NCBI GenBank assembly: GCA_019843655.1
Contig: JACDQD010000002.1
Coordinates: 9,103,393 to 9,167,392 of the forward strand
Direction: 5' to 3'
Source: Lethocerus indicus
Lineage: Eukaryota > Arthropoda > Insecta > Hemiptera > Belostomatidae
DNA: 64,000 nucleotides
A model generated the notes under the pieces. It was not told the DNA's origin. It saw nothing but the letters and a program-made list of their open reading frames with translations, and did not search any database. Of this stretch, positions 25,401 to 37,600 are shown in pieces (positions within the stretch are counted from its first letter, which is position 1; each line of letters opens with the position of its first letter). The position numbers were made by a program, and so were the translations under genes.

Positions 25401-28387
25401 AACTTTAATTGTCCTTCACACTCCTGGTTAGTAACTGCTTTTTAAGTATCAATTATTCGCTCTTGTGTACAAACCTTAAATTTTCCGTTGATTAGAGCGG
25501 GAACATTAGAATTGGGTGAGGTGTAATGGAGATTCGGTGGAATGAACCCAGAATTGAGTGCTATTAGAGCCTTGATCAGGGATAGGAAGGAGGATGCCGC
25601 TTCAGTATGCCCCAAGTTGCTCTTCACGCTTCCCACAAGCAAAGGCTCTTCTCGCTCTTCAGAAAACACTTTGTCCAAGCAGTTCAGTTCCATAGCATCC
25701 ACTACCTGTTAACCAATACACCATTTCCAGTTTATTTACTGCGACAAAATACAACGTAATTTATTAATTTGAAGTCCAGGAATTATTATGGTGGTCGTTT
25801 ATTCGAGGAAAGGCCAACTCTGATGATAATTATTGTAGAATTAAAGTGATAAGAAAAAACGTTTGTAATAATCATATCATTTTAATTAGGTACTTCATTA
25901 CTAAAGTACACGGTGAAAATAGTTTCCACTCTAGTGTTTTTGAAATGTCCAAATCATTCTAACCCACGATAATATTCATTCGTTCATTGCATGGCGGCTT
26001 CTTTTCTACATGGTAGCGTTTGATGTGAGTTCCGTTTTCAAGGGCTACAAACCCAAGATTGAGCATCCCAACAAAGCGCGACCATGCTTCTTTGGGAGTG
26101 GAGGAAGCACCAATTAATCACAACAATTTAACCGATAGTCGTACGAACAGTTTCTCTTCCTCGCACCGCTTTGGAGACCTTACTTTTGGGATTGCCCTCG
26201 TACAATGTCCATTACCTTATTAGCACATCCGTCCAACTCAACGAAGGCTACTTCGGATGGTTTGATACCACTTTCGGTGTAAATCTGCCTCAAGAGCCGT
26301 TCGTAATGGATGGGGCTACATTCTGAGAAACTACTTCGCGAGCCACCGTTGTATGCCAGTACGTTGATCAAAGAGCCGTAACAACGCCTTGCATCCTCCG
26401 CCCTCTGCAAGAAGAATGTAACGCACGCCTCCGATCTGTTGTAACCGTCGGCTGAAAAATAAAAGCAACGAGCCGAAATTGTCTAGGATACTCGAAATTA
26501 ATGTGCCTAAAACAATTTATTATTGTTACCAAGTTATGTGAGGTAAACTGACATTTTATATTAAAGTGTTTTTCCAATTATATAAATTCCCAATAAGGAA
26601 TACCGATTAATAATTTCTCACCAAGTAACCCAAGGCAGTTCAAGAGTTCACAGATTTAAAACAAAAATTTATTCCTTGTCTAACGTTTCCTTTGCCTGTT
26701 CGAATTAGATCCCTGGTGATGGTTTTTTTAAAAGAAAATACTCACCATCATCGCTAAAGGATTTTGTGCTTTCGCCAGGTGTGAGCCGTCCCATCCTGTC
26801 GTAATGAAACGAAATCTCTGGGTAAAAGAGGAAACTGCAGACACCGACAACCGCGGCGGAAGCATGGCCATCGGCTATCAGTTTATGGGCCAATGCCAAT
26901 CCCTGCATTCCTCCTGTCCATGACGCGTCCATGACACAACTAGGACCTGCAGAAAAACATAGTAACCTAGTAATGGTGCTTCAAGTTTCTTTTTTTCATA
27001 CGTCAACAACAAATTTGGCTTCTCTCGTTCCAACTTCACACTTCGTATTGGACTAGAGGACACGGGAATAATATTTTTATGACATAATATTAATGGGATT
27101 CGACGGGTGATTCTGTTTTGATGGTGTTTTTGACGGGGGATCCCTGTTTGAATATTTTAAATTTATATTTGATTTTATTTTCAATTTTTATTACGGATTT
27201 ATTGTTTAATTTTGACTGACCCATCAAATTGAGGAAAAAGGAGACTCTGTTGGACTGCATTGTCCTGCTGTTTCCCAACATGCCGTGACCACCCTGCGTC
27301 CCCAGCATTGTGGTAGCGTATTCTGTTTCGCTGGTCATTGAACTCATGATGACTGCCGTGTTTGATCCAGACAATTCGTTCGGATGGAATCCTAACGTCA
27401 AACAATTGTTATGATCAATTATTATCGAATAATTGCAATAGTCTAATATCTGTCTATTCTAATAGACAAGTTCCTGTAACCGGTAAATGCCATGTTACCT
27501 GTTAACGTTCGTTCGCTTCTACGAAAAGACACATATCCAGCTAAGAAAGTTTCAGGGTTTATGAAGAGTTCACAAGGCACAAAGAGTTCATTTGGAAATG
27601 ATTTAACACATGAAACTTATTCTTGGATTTATAGCCAACAATATAAATATTTCCCCTTTATGTTAAATAAATCTATTATGGTAAAAGAGACTTTATTTAT
27701 CTATTAAAAGTAAAAGAGAAATTTTACTCATTTTAGATTAATGAAAGATTTTCTATGATGTTATATTCTGCATTAAACTTTGTATGTCGGTACCTGCGTC
27801 ACATATGGCTTCGTAAGAGCATTTCAAACTCTGGAAAATATGCGGGTCCATCACATCAAGAAGTTTTCGGTGGATGCCGAAGAACGTCATGTCGAAGTCT
27901 TTGTAGGATTTCACTTTGCCAGTTGCCGGAGGGACGTCCAACTCACCTAGGGTGTACCCGTTAACAATTGTTTTAAAAAAATCATTCAAATTTGTATTAA
28001 ACCTTTAGCATGCATAATGTTACAATTTAGTCACGACTAGAACACTAAAAGACCAACTAGAAGACTAAAACACGAAAAGGACCCAAAATGAGGGAATAGT
28101 ATTATTGTAATTTTGTTAAGGTGATATTCGTCTTTTCATTGCTTTGTTCACATAGAGTTATATTATATAGACATATAATAAACTTATATTCATATTCAGA
28201 GTAAATGTATATCAGAATAATTATTTTTCGTATAATGTAATAATAACCAACCGGGTGCCCATTTTCTGTCGTCGAATGTCACTAAATTCTTTAAGGAATT
28301 TAAATTGGTTTCCAATTCTGGTATGCCGTTGGATTCAGGGAATATTCCCGACAAACCAGATATAACCACTTCATACTTCTTATCCAT
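14413..28387 (-). CDS. Gene A: fatty acid synthase-like multidomain protein, catalytically degenerate
   Basis: A complete gene with 35 coding exons whose lengths sum to 6531 nt, exactly 2176 codons plus stop. All introns inspected are GT-AG. The ATG at 28387 follows an acceptor one base upstream, and the protein opens with the FAS N-terminus MDKKYEVVISGLSG. Domain order is KS (1-446), MAT and linker (447-810), DH (811-1074), a shortened central region (1075-1327), pseudo-KR and ER (1328-1661), KR-like (1662-1869) and TE-like (1870-2176). Known animal FAS is about 2400-2500 aa with an ACP before the TE; here no ACP is found. Trp replaces the KS Cys and the TE Ser, while the MAT site is intact. 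Intact frames over 35 exons argue for a functional protein. I infer an acyltransferase or scaffold role in the cytosol, not palmitate synthesis. Confidence 0.93.
15905..16824 (-). other. Gene A exons 28-31: ketoreductase-like domain with catalytic segments deleted
   Basis: Exons: 16715-16824, 16513-16624, 16251-16395, 15905-16163. The Rossmann start, normally GGLGGFGLELAQWL, is GGSICGYWLDLISWL. After AATFILDT about 20 residues that normally carry the Lys are missing. The FSSVS to SNYGFAN stretch carrying Ser and Tyr is replaced by a short GNGENVC join. All three catalytic residues are therefore absent. The following exon starts only 90 nt away, leaving no room for a hidden ACP exon. Confidence 0.8.
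17200..18762 (-). other. Gene A exons 22-27: pseudo-KR and enoylreductase-like region without NADPH motif
   Basis: Exons: 18577-18762, 18420-18492, 18089-18256, 17757-17936, 17481-17682, 17200-17392. The start matches the pseudo-KR (MNIYKKGVWGSLR against MNVYRDGAWGAFR of known FAS). The ER follows with VDPILSWKKPKHW and AYYIF. The dinucleotide loop, normally HSGSGGVGQAAI, reads HDGTSSISQALI. The catalytic Lys region EIGKFDL reads ETNPALL. The ER fold probably persists but NADPH-dependent reduction is unlikely. Confidence 0.8.
19076..20801 (-). other. Gene A exons 18-21: shortened central region (pseudo-methyltransferase position)
   Basis: Exons: 20638-20801, 20263-20415, 19482-19724, 19076-19272, about 252 residues. 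In FAS this interval holds the structural pseudo-methyltransferase and the first part of the pseudo-KR. Here it is much shorter and poorly conserved even between A and B, sharing little beyond IITGNE. No SAM-binding motif is visible. Confidence 0.65.
19384..19425. repeat. (AT)n microsatellite in gene A intron 20
   Basis: A pure AT dinucleotide run lies between exons 20 and 21 of gene A. It is next to short AAAT repeats at about 19365-19383. Confidence 0.95.
20878..22345 (-). other. Gene A exons 13-17: dehydratase-like domain, catalytic His replaced by Arg
   Basis: Exons: 22195-22345, 21983-22099, 21790-21898, 21414-21665, 20878-21042. The segment matching the DH motif VDHxxxGRxxFP reads VERKIHGETLIP, so the base His is Arg885. 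The second hot-dog half is recognisable (LNQSEIYGYMENMGFENGP) and keeps the Asp and Gln of the DxxxQ motif in LDALLQ. Loss of the His alone should stop dehydration. Confidence 0.8.
22443..24716 (-). other. Gene A exons 8-12: intact malonyl/acetyl transferase domain
   Basis: Exons: 24582-24716, 24067-24300, 23801-23990, 23300-23529, 22443-22744. The oxyanion motif GMGSQWPGMG, the nucleophile elbow GHSVGE (Ser590), the substrate Arg in AYARG, ACHN and the catalytic His692 in AYHS are all present, as in active MAT domains that load acyl groups from CoA. Exon 10 matches gene B in 53 of 64 residues, far above the rest of the protein. Exon 12 holds the post-MAT linker (PKARSNRW, EIAPHGLLQAIL). Confidence 0.9.
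23590..23735. mobile_element. Foldback-family arm fragment in gene A intron 10
   Basis: The sequence contains CTATGCTAGACCGATTTAGG and flanking text like the arms of the element at 3697-4690 (CTCTG, TTTCGTCC, GCTAGACCG, then a GTCAGCAG run). It looks like one decayed arm, wholly inside the intron between exons 11 and 10. Confidence 0.45.
25016..28387 (-). other. Gene A exons 1-7: ketosynthase-like domain with Cys to Trp
   Basis: Exons: 28252-28387, 27794-27946, 27221-27391, 26746-26946, 26216-26451, 25475-25705, 25016-25225. Fold landmarks of a type-I KS are present: NELSGSNTAV, NRVSFFLNLMG, DGYNRSEACV and VKSNLGHTE. The active-site segment that is normally DTACSSS reads DASWTGG, so the nucleophile is Trp163. 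The first catalytic His, normally in EAHGTGT, is Asp294 in ELDGCAN. The second His (332, KSNLGH) is kept. Condensation activity is therefore not expected. Confidence 0.9.
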
Positions 28388-29109
28388 TCTGAAAATAAAA
28401 ATTTCGGTAAATATTGAATTTAAATATGCGAACAATATATGTATGAGAGAAATATCATAGCCAAATGTTCTTAAAGATTACATTTATTGGTACTTATATC
28501 TTGGTTACGTATACATTACAGGCAGGCTTCAGTGACCTTGACTGCTAATTTCTGAGAAAGTAATTACCATTTACCCACATAATTATCACTTACCCGAAAA
28601 TAATTATGGAAATTTTGAATACCTAACTATATTCTATAAATAATAACCCAGTACAAATAGATTCGAAGCTAACAATACGTTAATCTAGACGGGTCAATAC
28701 GTTATAAGAAACGGGAGTTTTCCACTCAGAGATAGCGGATATGTTTTATTTTATGATTATTTTGTTTTATGAATGTGGTAATTTTCAATAATACCATGAA
28801 ACCGAAAACTTGTGTATGTTCTAGAGAACACATCACTATTAGTCCGATAATAATCTCGAAACTGTAATGTAAAATTTTAATTTTCAAATGTAGGTAAACA
28901 TTATAAATTATGTAAACAAAGTAATTATTGTCCTTCAGCTTTCAGTATAATCGGATGTACGTATTAATCGCATCGAATTCCCAGCTCAAATATTTAACAT
29001 ATTTATAGTAGCAACAAAAGAATTTTAGATGAATAACGCAAATAGTATTTAGTCAGATAAGTAGAAAATCTTCCATTTGGTTGAATACTACACTAAGTTT
29101 CAGACTCAC

Positions 29110-29304
29110 CTCTATTAGTACAGTGACTTCGCCTTTTGAATATCACTAACTATAAGAATATTGTAATCACGGTTAAAAGTGGTGCAATTTAAATTTATAT
29201 GATCAAAAACTATTAATTGTCCTCGACACTTAAAAAAACGCGGGAAGAGATAGAGAGACGGCGTCCTGATTGACTTGTTCGCTGTAGAGCTACACCGCCC
29301 CAAT
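29110..29304 (-). other. Predicted non-coding 5' exon of gene A
   Basis: Downstream of a TATAAATA box the minus strand runs to a strong donor AG|GTGAGTCTG at 29110/29109. It would join the acceptor TTTTCAG at 28391-28389, one base before the ATG of exon 1. A 5' UTR exon spliced just ahead of the start codon explains why the frame upstream of the ATG is not coding. Transcript data are not available here. Confidence 0.55.
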
Positions 29305-29330
29305 GAACCGGCCCGTCTAAGTATTTATAA
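29295..29330 (-). promoter_or_regulatory. Candidate core promoter of gene A (TATA + TCATT initiator)
   Basis: TATAAATA lies on the minus strand at 29329-29322. A TTCATT initiator-like site has its A at 29304, 25 nt downstream of the TATA start. The spacing and the following strong donor fit a TATA-driven promoter. Confidence 0.5.
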
Positions 29331-30826
29331 CCTTATGCCACCTTATTAGATATTTATTAATTCGACTTACCGATATCCGGTATTATTCGTGACGGAAACA
29401 TTCATGTTTTATTAACAGGGGTCATCGTCATTAAAGATAGGTACATTGTACCCCTGCCTGGAAATAACTTATCATGTTTTACAGTCATTTTTATGTCATA
29501 TTTTATTTTTAAGTCTCAGACCCTTAAATTTCATCATGAGGAGAATACAAAATGAAGTTCTTTTTTGTGCTCTTGTTCTTGTTGTTTTAGTGTATATTAA
29601 TGTCGCATTTACTAACAATAGCACAGTCAACACAGAACAATAAAAGTGAATGGACAGTGCTGAAAGAATGTATCACCGGCAGTCACTGCCGGATTTTTAC
29701 AGACGGGGGCTAATTGCTTAAGAAATAATAGGCAAATAAAGGTGGAAAGTAGCAAGAGTTACTTGCAGTGCAGATTTATTACGAACATTGAATCAGGGAG
29801 TAAGGTAAATATTCTGATTGTAGTCCCACAAAAATTACTTAATTTGTTTTATATCTTACCAACAAAACATATTGTTCTTGCTAAAACATTTAACCCAGAT
29901 CGAAAAAATCATACACGCACACTTCATGCGTTGACCTCCAGTTTCTCTACACATTTTCTGTGTAAAGTGAACAACGAATGAAAAGTCACCTTCCGTTTAT
30001 ATGTAATTTTATTAATCGAACTCTTCTTTATTTAGTTTAGTAACTGTGGCAAATAAGTTCTTTGTTTTCTAAATCTTTGCTGAAACAGTATTACAGCATA
30101 AATAGTATAATTCGGAAGTATTTAGCAAATTTGCACATAGACCAAATAAAGTATGTAAGACAACTGAGAAAGCTAAAGCACTGAATCCGACACATTTTAA
30201 TGTTGTTACAGCTCACTTGGTGTAACAACTATGCAAGGAATTATTATCCACAGGGCTAATGCGTTAGTTATAGTTTCTCTGGGATTATTGGCTACACTTC
30301 CTGTTTAGGCTTCCTTCCTGTTGATTATGTTTTTCCGCCATTAATTCATGCATTTTTCATAATCAATTTTTTTATCAAATCACAATGTTGTGGATAAGGC
30401 TTAAAGGGCAATTATTTTCACTAATTGCAATACAAATGTATAAATCTGATTTTCAACTTCCGGCCTTTTATATCCACTCGCCTATAGTATACTACATTCC
30501 GTCAGTAATGTAGGGAGTTCATATTTAGGCATGTAACGGCGTAATAACAGTGCTAACACGAGGCTTCACCTGAAACCGGCAACCGTAGGTAATTCACAAA
30601 TAGACTTCGTTATTACGAAGTCAATTATTCCATTATTATGAAATAATTTCACCGTTGAAAGACAGTAGAGTAAACATAATTAATACAATATAAACATAAG
30701 TTTATAAATAAATAAACATATTTATTGGTAACAATGTTTTGCTTCTTTTTCAGTTATTATAACTTGTGACGCGAGTACCTGCAAAATACATAAAATTCAT
30801 CATACCTAGTATGATGAATATTTAAA

Positions 30827-30829
<3 letters not shown>

Positions 30830-30866
<37 letters not shown>
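30830..30866. repeat. (TA)n microsatellite
   Basis: Pure TA dinucleotide run in the A-B spacer. Confidence 0.95.
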
Positions 30867-30871
<5 letters not shown>

Positions 30872-30986
30872 TTTAAATATGATTAATCTTATGAATGTAT
30901 ACTCCCTAGAAATCTACTCCTAACGATTTGTTCATTTGTACAACCGGTTTTGGATGTACGCCATCTTCAGTAATCCCTTAGGCTTT

Positions 30987-30993
<7 letters not shown>

Positions 30994-31051
<58 letters not shown>
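30994..31051. repeat. (TA)n microsatellite
   Basis: Second TA run in the A-B spacer, flanked on both sides by TGTG. Confidence 0.95.
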
Positions 31052-31054
<3 letters not shown>

Positions 31055-31618
31055 CCTATTAACTAATTAATATAAGCGTGTTATTTCGAATAAAACGTTT
31101 TTCCCCTTGTTGTTGTTTCTTGGAAATATGTTTGTCACTTCGGCCTGCGCTGACATTACATTTATAATAAGACATACCTTTACTTTAACGTATTCATTGT
31201 AAACTGTCCCACAGAAAAACAATAGAACTGACGAATGAAGTTTCTGTTTAAATTCAGGAGGCGACGTCATTACTCCTTGACCTTTATATCCTCCAATTAA
31301 ATTATTTAACTGCGAATGATCATTGTTTAATAATCAACATAGGCTTGGACAAACCAATTATTATAATTATAATAGTCTAGCTCGTATTTATAATGTTTAA
31401 CTCGCAAAATATTTGGCTCGCAAAATTATAATGTTTAAAACAATTTCAACTCGGAATACGTCCGAATAAATTAATAATTATCATGAATACCGGAATCTAC
31501 AGATATTGTATACTTGTAAATCAGGATTCTGATTTAGGATAGGAGTGAGTACTGTTAATAAATAATCAAGATTATTAACTTTATTATAACTTAAATGATA
31601 AAGATTTATAGAACAATT

Positions 31619-31624
31619 TTTATT
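31619..31624 (-). terminator. Poly(A) signal AATAAA of gene B
   Basis: AATAAA on the minus strand about 64 nt after the TGA stop (31690-31688). It is the first such hexamer downstream of gene B. Confidence 0.65.
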
Positions 31625-31687
31625 GTCGTAATAATTTCACATTATCAAACAATGAACTGGTTTTACACACTGATAAAATCAATAGCA

Positions 31688-34600
31688 TCATCGATCAATA
31701 TTGAGGTAAGACCAAACAGTTTGGACAGAAGGAAGCACTTGTAGGCAAGCGTCATGTCGCTCGAAAAGAACCCTTTCGTTTATCAATTTTGCAACCTCTG
31801 GATTGTCAAAAATATCATGAAACTCGACATCATTTGTTATTGTGATCTCCGTAGAAGCTGGTAGGAACTGGAAACAAAATACAGTTTTTTTTTACATTAG
31901 AAAATAGACGTAACAAAATAGTAGATGTTTTCCTGTACCTATATGAAGTTTATTTCTCTAACGGGTGGAAAAAGTGACAAAAATTAATCTTACCTCATAT
32001 TATACGTGAAGAGAATTTTAAATACAATTTGGTCCGCGAGGGGTTGGGATAACCATAATTTTTCAGAATAGCCTATCGTAATTATTTCTCCTACAAGAAT
32101 TAATTTAATGTGTATTAATTACGAGGATTTTTGTTGAGTAATTGTGTTGTACGATCGACCACACTGCACAATTATTTGTCGCATGGATGGCAGAATAAGT
32201 TGTTTCTTACAACTTTTAAGAATACTTCTATATTCTCTCGATATAAAATTGTTTTGTAACGCTTCATCATTACAATCTTCCTTCTCCATTTTGATGTGGT
32301 CTTGTACTAGACCGCTTATAGCTTCTTTCCTACGTTAATATCACTGCATCAAAAAAAGTTCTGTGGTATTTATGCATATCGACTACCGATTATCCATCCT
32401 GTTTCTAATAGCGACCATACATGATTCCCCGTAATATGTCTTAGCATACATAAAATGAGGGTCGCTCATCTTTTTTGCATTCTCTATGAAATGACGCCCC
32501 GGTAGCCCACAGTTTATACATATTATGTTATTCAGGTAGTCCATATCGTAATCTATATTCATCCCGATGTTACAGAAGCTTTTGATCGAGTATGGCACCC
32601 CGGGTTATTTTTCAAACTGAAAAACATCCTTTCTAATACATATTATCTCATCCTAAAATCCTACCTTAAGGAAAGGTTCTTCAGAGTTAAGGAAGAACAA
32701 GCATTATCCGACTACTGTCCAGTCGACGCGTCTGTTCCACAGGGTGGTGTCCTAGGTGCACTCCCATATACAATATATACCTCCGATATTCCTACACATC
32801 CCTCTACAGACCTCGCCACATTTGACGATGACATGCATCCTCACCTCCAAACCAAAAGCCCTCAAGTAGAGCCATCAATCTCCAAGAGCACCATTCCAAC
32901 ATCCAGTCCTGGTGCAAACGATGGATGGTAAAGGTGAATAGCTCCAAGAGTATCCACGTCACATTCACACTACGTCGACAACCTTGCCCTTCCGTTTTTT
33001 CAATAATATACCTATCCCCACCCAACAGCAGGCCGCTGCCTTGGGCTCTTTACAGACAAACGACTCACGTGGAATCCTCATACCAGTCTGAAAACAATGT
33101 ATGTAAATCGCAAGTTTGGACTGTTGAGACCTCTAATGAAAAGAACTTCAATACTTACTATAGCCAACAAATTGATAATATACAAAGCTATATTAAAATC
33201 GATGTGGACATATGGGAATACACCAAGACATTCCAAATAAAAATTCCTTCAAACCATGCTCAATGCTCCCGGTATGTTTCTAATCACACTCTCAATACGA
33301 CATTAATATACGTACAGTCGGCTAAGTTATAACATCTCGGTTTCACAAATTTCTCTCTTCGAATATCTTTCCTCTGTTACACATCCACTAACCCCCCCCC
33401 CCCAACAACGGCGGCTTAAACACCACTGGCCCTAGGATCTTCTCTGTCTACAAAAGAAGCCAGGAAGTGTCACCAGTGGCACACTAATTTCTTCATCATG
33501 TAAACCATATCAAGACAATACACAAATCAATTGCACCCATAACATCTAATGATGTTAATTGTGCAATAAAAAAAGTATAAAATAAAGTAGTTCCGTATAG
33601 CCTCCTCTATTACTCCATACCTATTCTCCTCTGCTTCTATTGAGCTATTCGTTCCTTGTTATTGTTATTTTTATACCGTTAATTTCCTTCACTTTTTTTG
33701 TCCGCATGTTGTATTCGTGATTTTTTTTAATATTTTGAAAGGTGATGTATTTTGGAATGATTGTTCGCCCCTGACCGTGTAGAATAGCACAGGGGAGTTT
33801 GCGATCACTAGCGGGGGAAGCTTCCACCACCAGTAATACCGGGATATGGGCTTTCGGGGTACACCACTTTCATTTTAGGTAGGAATGGGTTATTGTCGGA
33901 AGTTTCAGGACGTTACCCTTGAACTGCTAGGGGTATGTAGAGTGGCTGCCTCCTTAATTAATCAGGGAAGGTATCCCTGTTTATTGTCTGTGCCTTTATG
34001 TATTTGTTTGTGTGTGGTGTGATATGTGAAGTGTAGGTAGGTTTGCAGATCTTTTGAGCTCAGGCCGTCGGGTCGCTATTCTCATGCGCCAGTGCCAACT
34101 CCCTTTAAATGCAACCCTTAAAATGAATTTTGTAAATAATAGTTAAATGTAACACCCCCTTAAAAGGAACAGAGTGCTACAGGACAAATGTAGAGCTAAT
34201 GAATATTACCTTCCAAGTCCCAGAGAACCTATCTCCTTTCCCAGCAATCGGTCTGATGTAATCAGCTGGACATCTTAGTTTTTCCATATTGAAATTATGA
34301 CTCTGCTCCAATCTGGTCTTAAGAATACTCAGGCCGTTTATCACGGGGTGAATACGCTTAGCGTCCTTCACCTGATAACTTAAAATGTCCAACATTTGTT
34401 TCCAATCACCGAAGGTACATAATTTGTGAAGCAACTAAAAATGAATAAGTATTATTATGACTGACACATATTACTATTTTATTTCTGAATTGTTATCTCA
34501 ATTATTGATTTTCATATAGGAACTTATTTTAAATCTCAGTGTCATTCATCTTTATCTCGGTTTCTGTATTTGTCTAAATAAAATTAAATATTCTACGATA

Positions 34601-37600
34601 CTTTATTGCGTACATTCGATGACAAATTGAAGTACTTCCTTATAAGTTTCATGCAGTTGTTTGCCAAAAAATTTTCCGCGCAATTTTCAATAGGACTGTG
34701 ACCTCCTATTAAAATGAGGTGTACTAGTTTTCCACTTTTCTCCAGCATTTGGGCCATATGAAGAGCCAACATACAACCCCAATCGCTCGCAACTATTGTA
34801 AAAACTGACATATTAAGTTGCCTCGTAGCCTAAAAAATAAGATGCTTTTTAATTAAGAGTCCACATTAAACAATTCGAACATACTCTTCACAATTATACC
34901 GGTTTTTTATTTTCTCTTTTCCCTTACCGGTTTGATATTTTGCTAGACCGGTTTACTTACTAGTACTTACGCAACTAGGGCGGTGAGAATCCTGTTTGCA
35001 CTGTAACTGACGAAAGCGTACTCCATCACTTAGTACGAGCAGCCTTAGCAAAATACTAAACCGACAGCAGGAGAAAATCGATAAAACTATGACCCAATTA
35101 AAACCATTAACGTAATTGCCATGAGTTGTCATTAAACTAACTAACGCAACAAGCCATGACTGATGACTTATATTAGTGTTGACGTAGTGAAAGAAAATGA
35201 TGACCTGTACGAGATCGAGTGCAACAGTTTCCAGATTGGTGAAGTTTGATGGGAGCTTTGCTATGAAGACCGGGTAGTGAAGGTAAGCAGCCAGCCTCTT
35301 CATAAGAGCCGGTCTCAAACCGGGAACCATGATGACCGGGGCCACGTCCCGTGAGTGAACTCTTCCAGGGCTCAAGCTCTGTATTTCTTCGAATCGGGCC
35401 TTCCTGCCCCCGACGCAATCATCACTCAAATGGCCGAGATCATGCACATTTTTAGGCAGGTAACCGTACGCCAATAGGGGCCTTCCGGGCGCTAAATCTA
35501 GGAAGACAAGTAACACAAATTAGACAAGTAATACAAAAAACATCAACACCTTTAACGGAGACTTACGGTACAATATCAGCAGAGGTTTGTTCCCAGTAAT
35601 ATTTGTTCATATTACAAGTCTAAATCTCAGGAGGATTAACGATACCTCACCTTCACTTATATATAAAACCCCAAGTAGATCCACTTATGGTAAAAACCCT
35701 TCCAATGGAGCCCACTCAGGTGGTTTCCCAACATCCCGGAACGTCAGGGGGTCAACCCCTACGAACCGAATTTTTCCAACATCACGCTATCTTACCGGAA
35801 GCCCGTCAATAACAATTCAAGTAACACATTATTGTCAAAACAGTACTAAAAAAACATCTAAGGCACCTGAGGAATGAAACGGGATCCAAGGACCTACCTG
35901 ACAAGTGTTCACTGCATTCCAAAGCGTGAACACGGTTGAATTTCGGCTGTTTCCTAATAAGTTCGTCGATATCATCGAGAACTCTTTCTGTTCTTGTCAT
36001 TCCTGGAGGTAAATAAATGGAAATGGCCGGCAAGCCTTGTTTACGCCTCTCGTCGCATAATCGTTCTCCAGTGCCCAGGCAAATGAATTCCGATTTCGGA
36101 GCGAGCATTCGTATAGCTGTGTCCAAGTTATTTAAACTATCGCCGGGTGCCTAAAACAGGATTGAGTTGAGTAGCTCGTATAGATTGAATACAGCGAAGT
36201 ATTTGCGCGATGAAATATGGTTCTCACCGTTTCCAATAATATCGTCGCTGCCAACGGATAATTTTGGATGATGCTGTTCAAACAGTTTCTGGCCTTTGAT
36301 TCCGAGCCGATAGAATCAAATTGCAGAATGTTAATTGGAGAGTCGGATGTTTTACCAACGAGGCAGCTTAATCTGTTGTTGGAGTTAATATTTATTATAC
36401 CGCATTAAATGTTCAAATAAGAGTTAAAATGTTAAAATTTGACTATTACCGGAACGAGTAATTTTGGGCGACCTCTTCGTCTATGATTAAAAATATGTTC
36501 CTCCCTCCCTTGCCGAGCAGCCACGAAATAACGGACAACCATAGATTATTGCGACTACCTGTTAATGATGTAGTGATGTAAGCAGTATTATTAATTATAT
36601 TGAAAGGACCATAAAAATGTTATAACGTTATAGTTCTCTATGCTTTGACTCACCGACTATTAAGTATGACTTGTCTGCGCCCCATAAATGATCTCTCTTC
36701 TTCAATTCAGTTAATTTTCCCAGACTAAGCACTATTTTACTTCCCTTTATGTCCTTCGAACTAAAAGTGGGAGAACGGATAAAAATAATTCAACAGAAAT
36801 TTAATAATTATTAACTGAATATAATATGGCACATATAATAAACCACTTTTATGTAAGTATTCTACCTGAGTACTTTCGCTATACTTTTATTTGGTTGGTC
36901 ATTATGTAAAATTTTAGTCGATAACGGTCTAATTACACCTTGTGCGAGTCCCCGTTTTATATGTTGTTGAATTTCGGCCTTTCTTTTACTGATAATTTCG
37001 TTACATCACTTGGGTTGAAAACGCTCATTTTAGCTCCTCTCATAAAAAAAAACAGTCCTGTAAACATACTGTGTTTTATGAGAACTTCTTAATTATACGT
37101 TGTAAATTCGGTGTATAGGTTTATTGTTTTACCCAATAGATCTGTATTCTGCGGTTATTTAATATCTAGCAGTTTACTCCATAGCCAATTTTAATTAAGT
37201 TTTGATGAATTCGAAATCCATTGGTACAAAATGAGTTTGGGGATATAGTTAGTGATATGGTGTGTTAATTAACTTAGTGTGATATTTCATATATTTTTGG
37301 ATAAATGCCAAATACGAATTATGAAATTAGAATCGTGTAACAGAAATAAAGTAATGTCAACAGTACTACGCACCGATAGAGTGATCTGGCCCCTGTAAAG
37401 TAGAAGAAAGTTGGATGAAACACCCATCAAATCCCACCAAATTTTTGCATTCATCGCTATGTTTCTTGTCGTCCAATGTATTAACAACTAAACGTATGCC
37501 GCGCCGTCCTCTCTGGTGAAAAATCTTCATGTAATGCGAGGTGGTATCATGACTAAACATGTTTTCCACTTTTACCTAAAACATATTGGTTTATTTCGAA

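Larger units (their letters stand above)
29331..31618. other. A-B intergenic spacer
   Basis: No gene seen. It holds two TA microsatellites and a decayed repeat fragment near 30925-30985 (CAACCGGTTTTGGATGTACG, CCATCTTCAGTAATC) that resembles the arm family of the foldback element. Confidence 0.6.
31688..35491 (-). other. Gene B exons 31-34: thioesterase-like domain, Ser to Trp
   Basis: Exons: 35205-35491, 34614-34829, 34210-34434, 31688-31867 (stop TGA). No DSL carrier motif precedes VAPVIMVPGLRP. The elbow reads VASDWGCMLALHM, with Trp in place of Ser and one residue fewer. The Asp that follows in FAS (LFLFDGSH) is Gly in LILIGGH. The last intron is 2.3 kb and contains the RT fragment. Confidence 0.8.

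Noticed and set aside
28388..28435. In-frame extension upstream of the gene A ATG
   Set aside because: It is intron sequence ending TTTTCAG one base before the start codon.
35492..35897. Search for a hidden ACP exon in gene B intron 30
   Set aside because: No frame with a DSL-type motif was seen on the minus strand, and the equivalent intron of gene A is too short to hold one.
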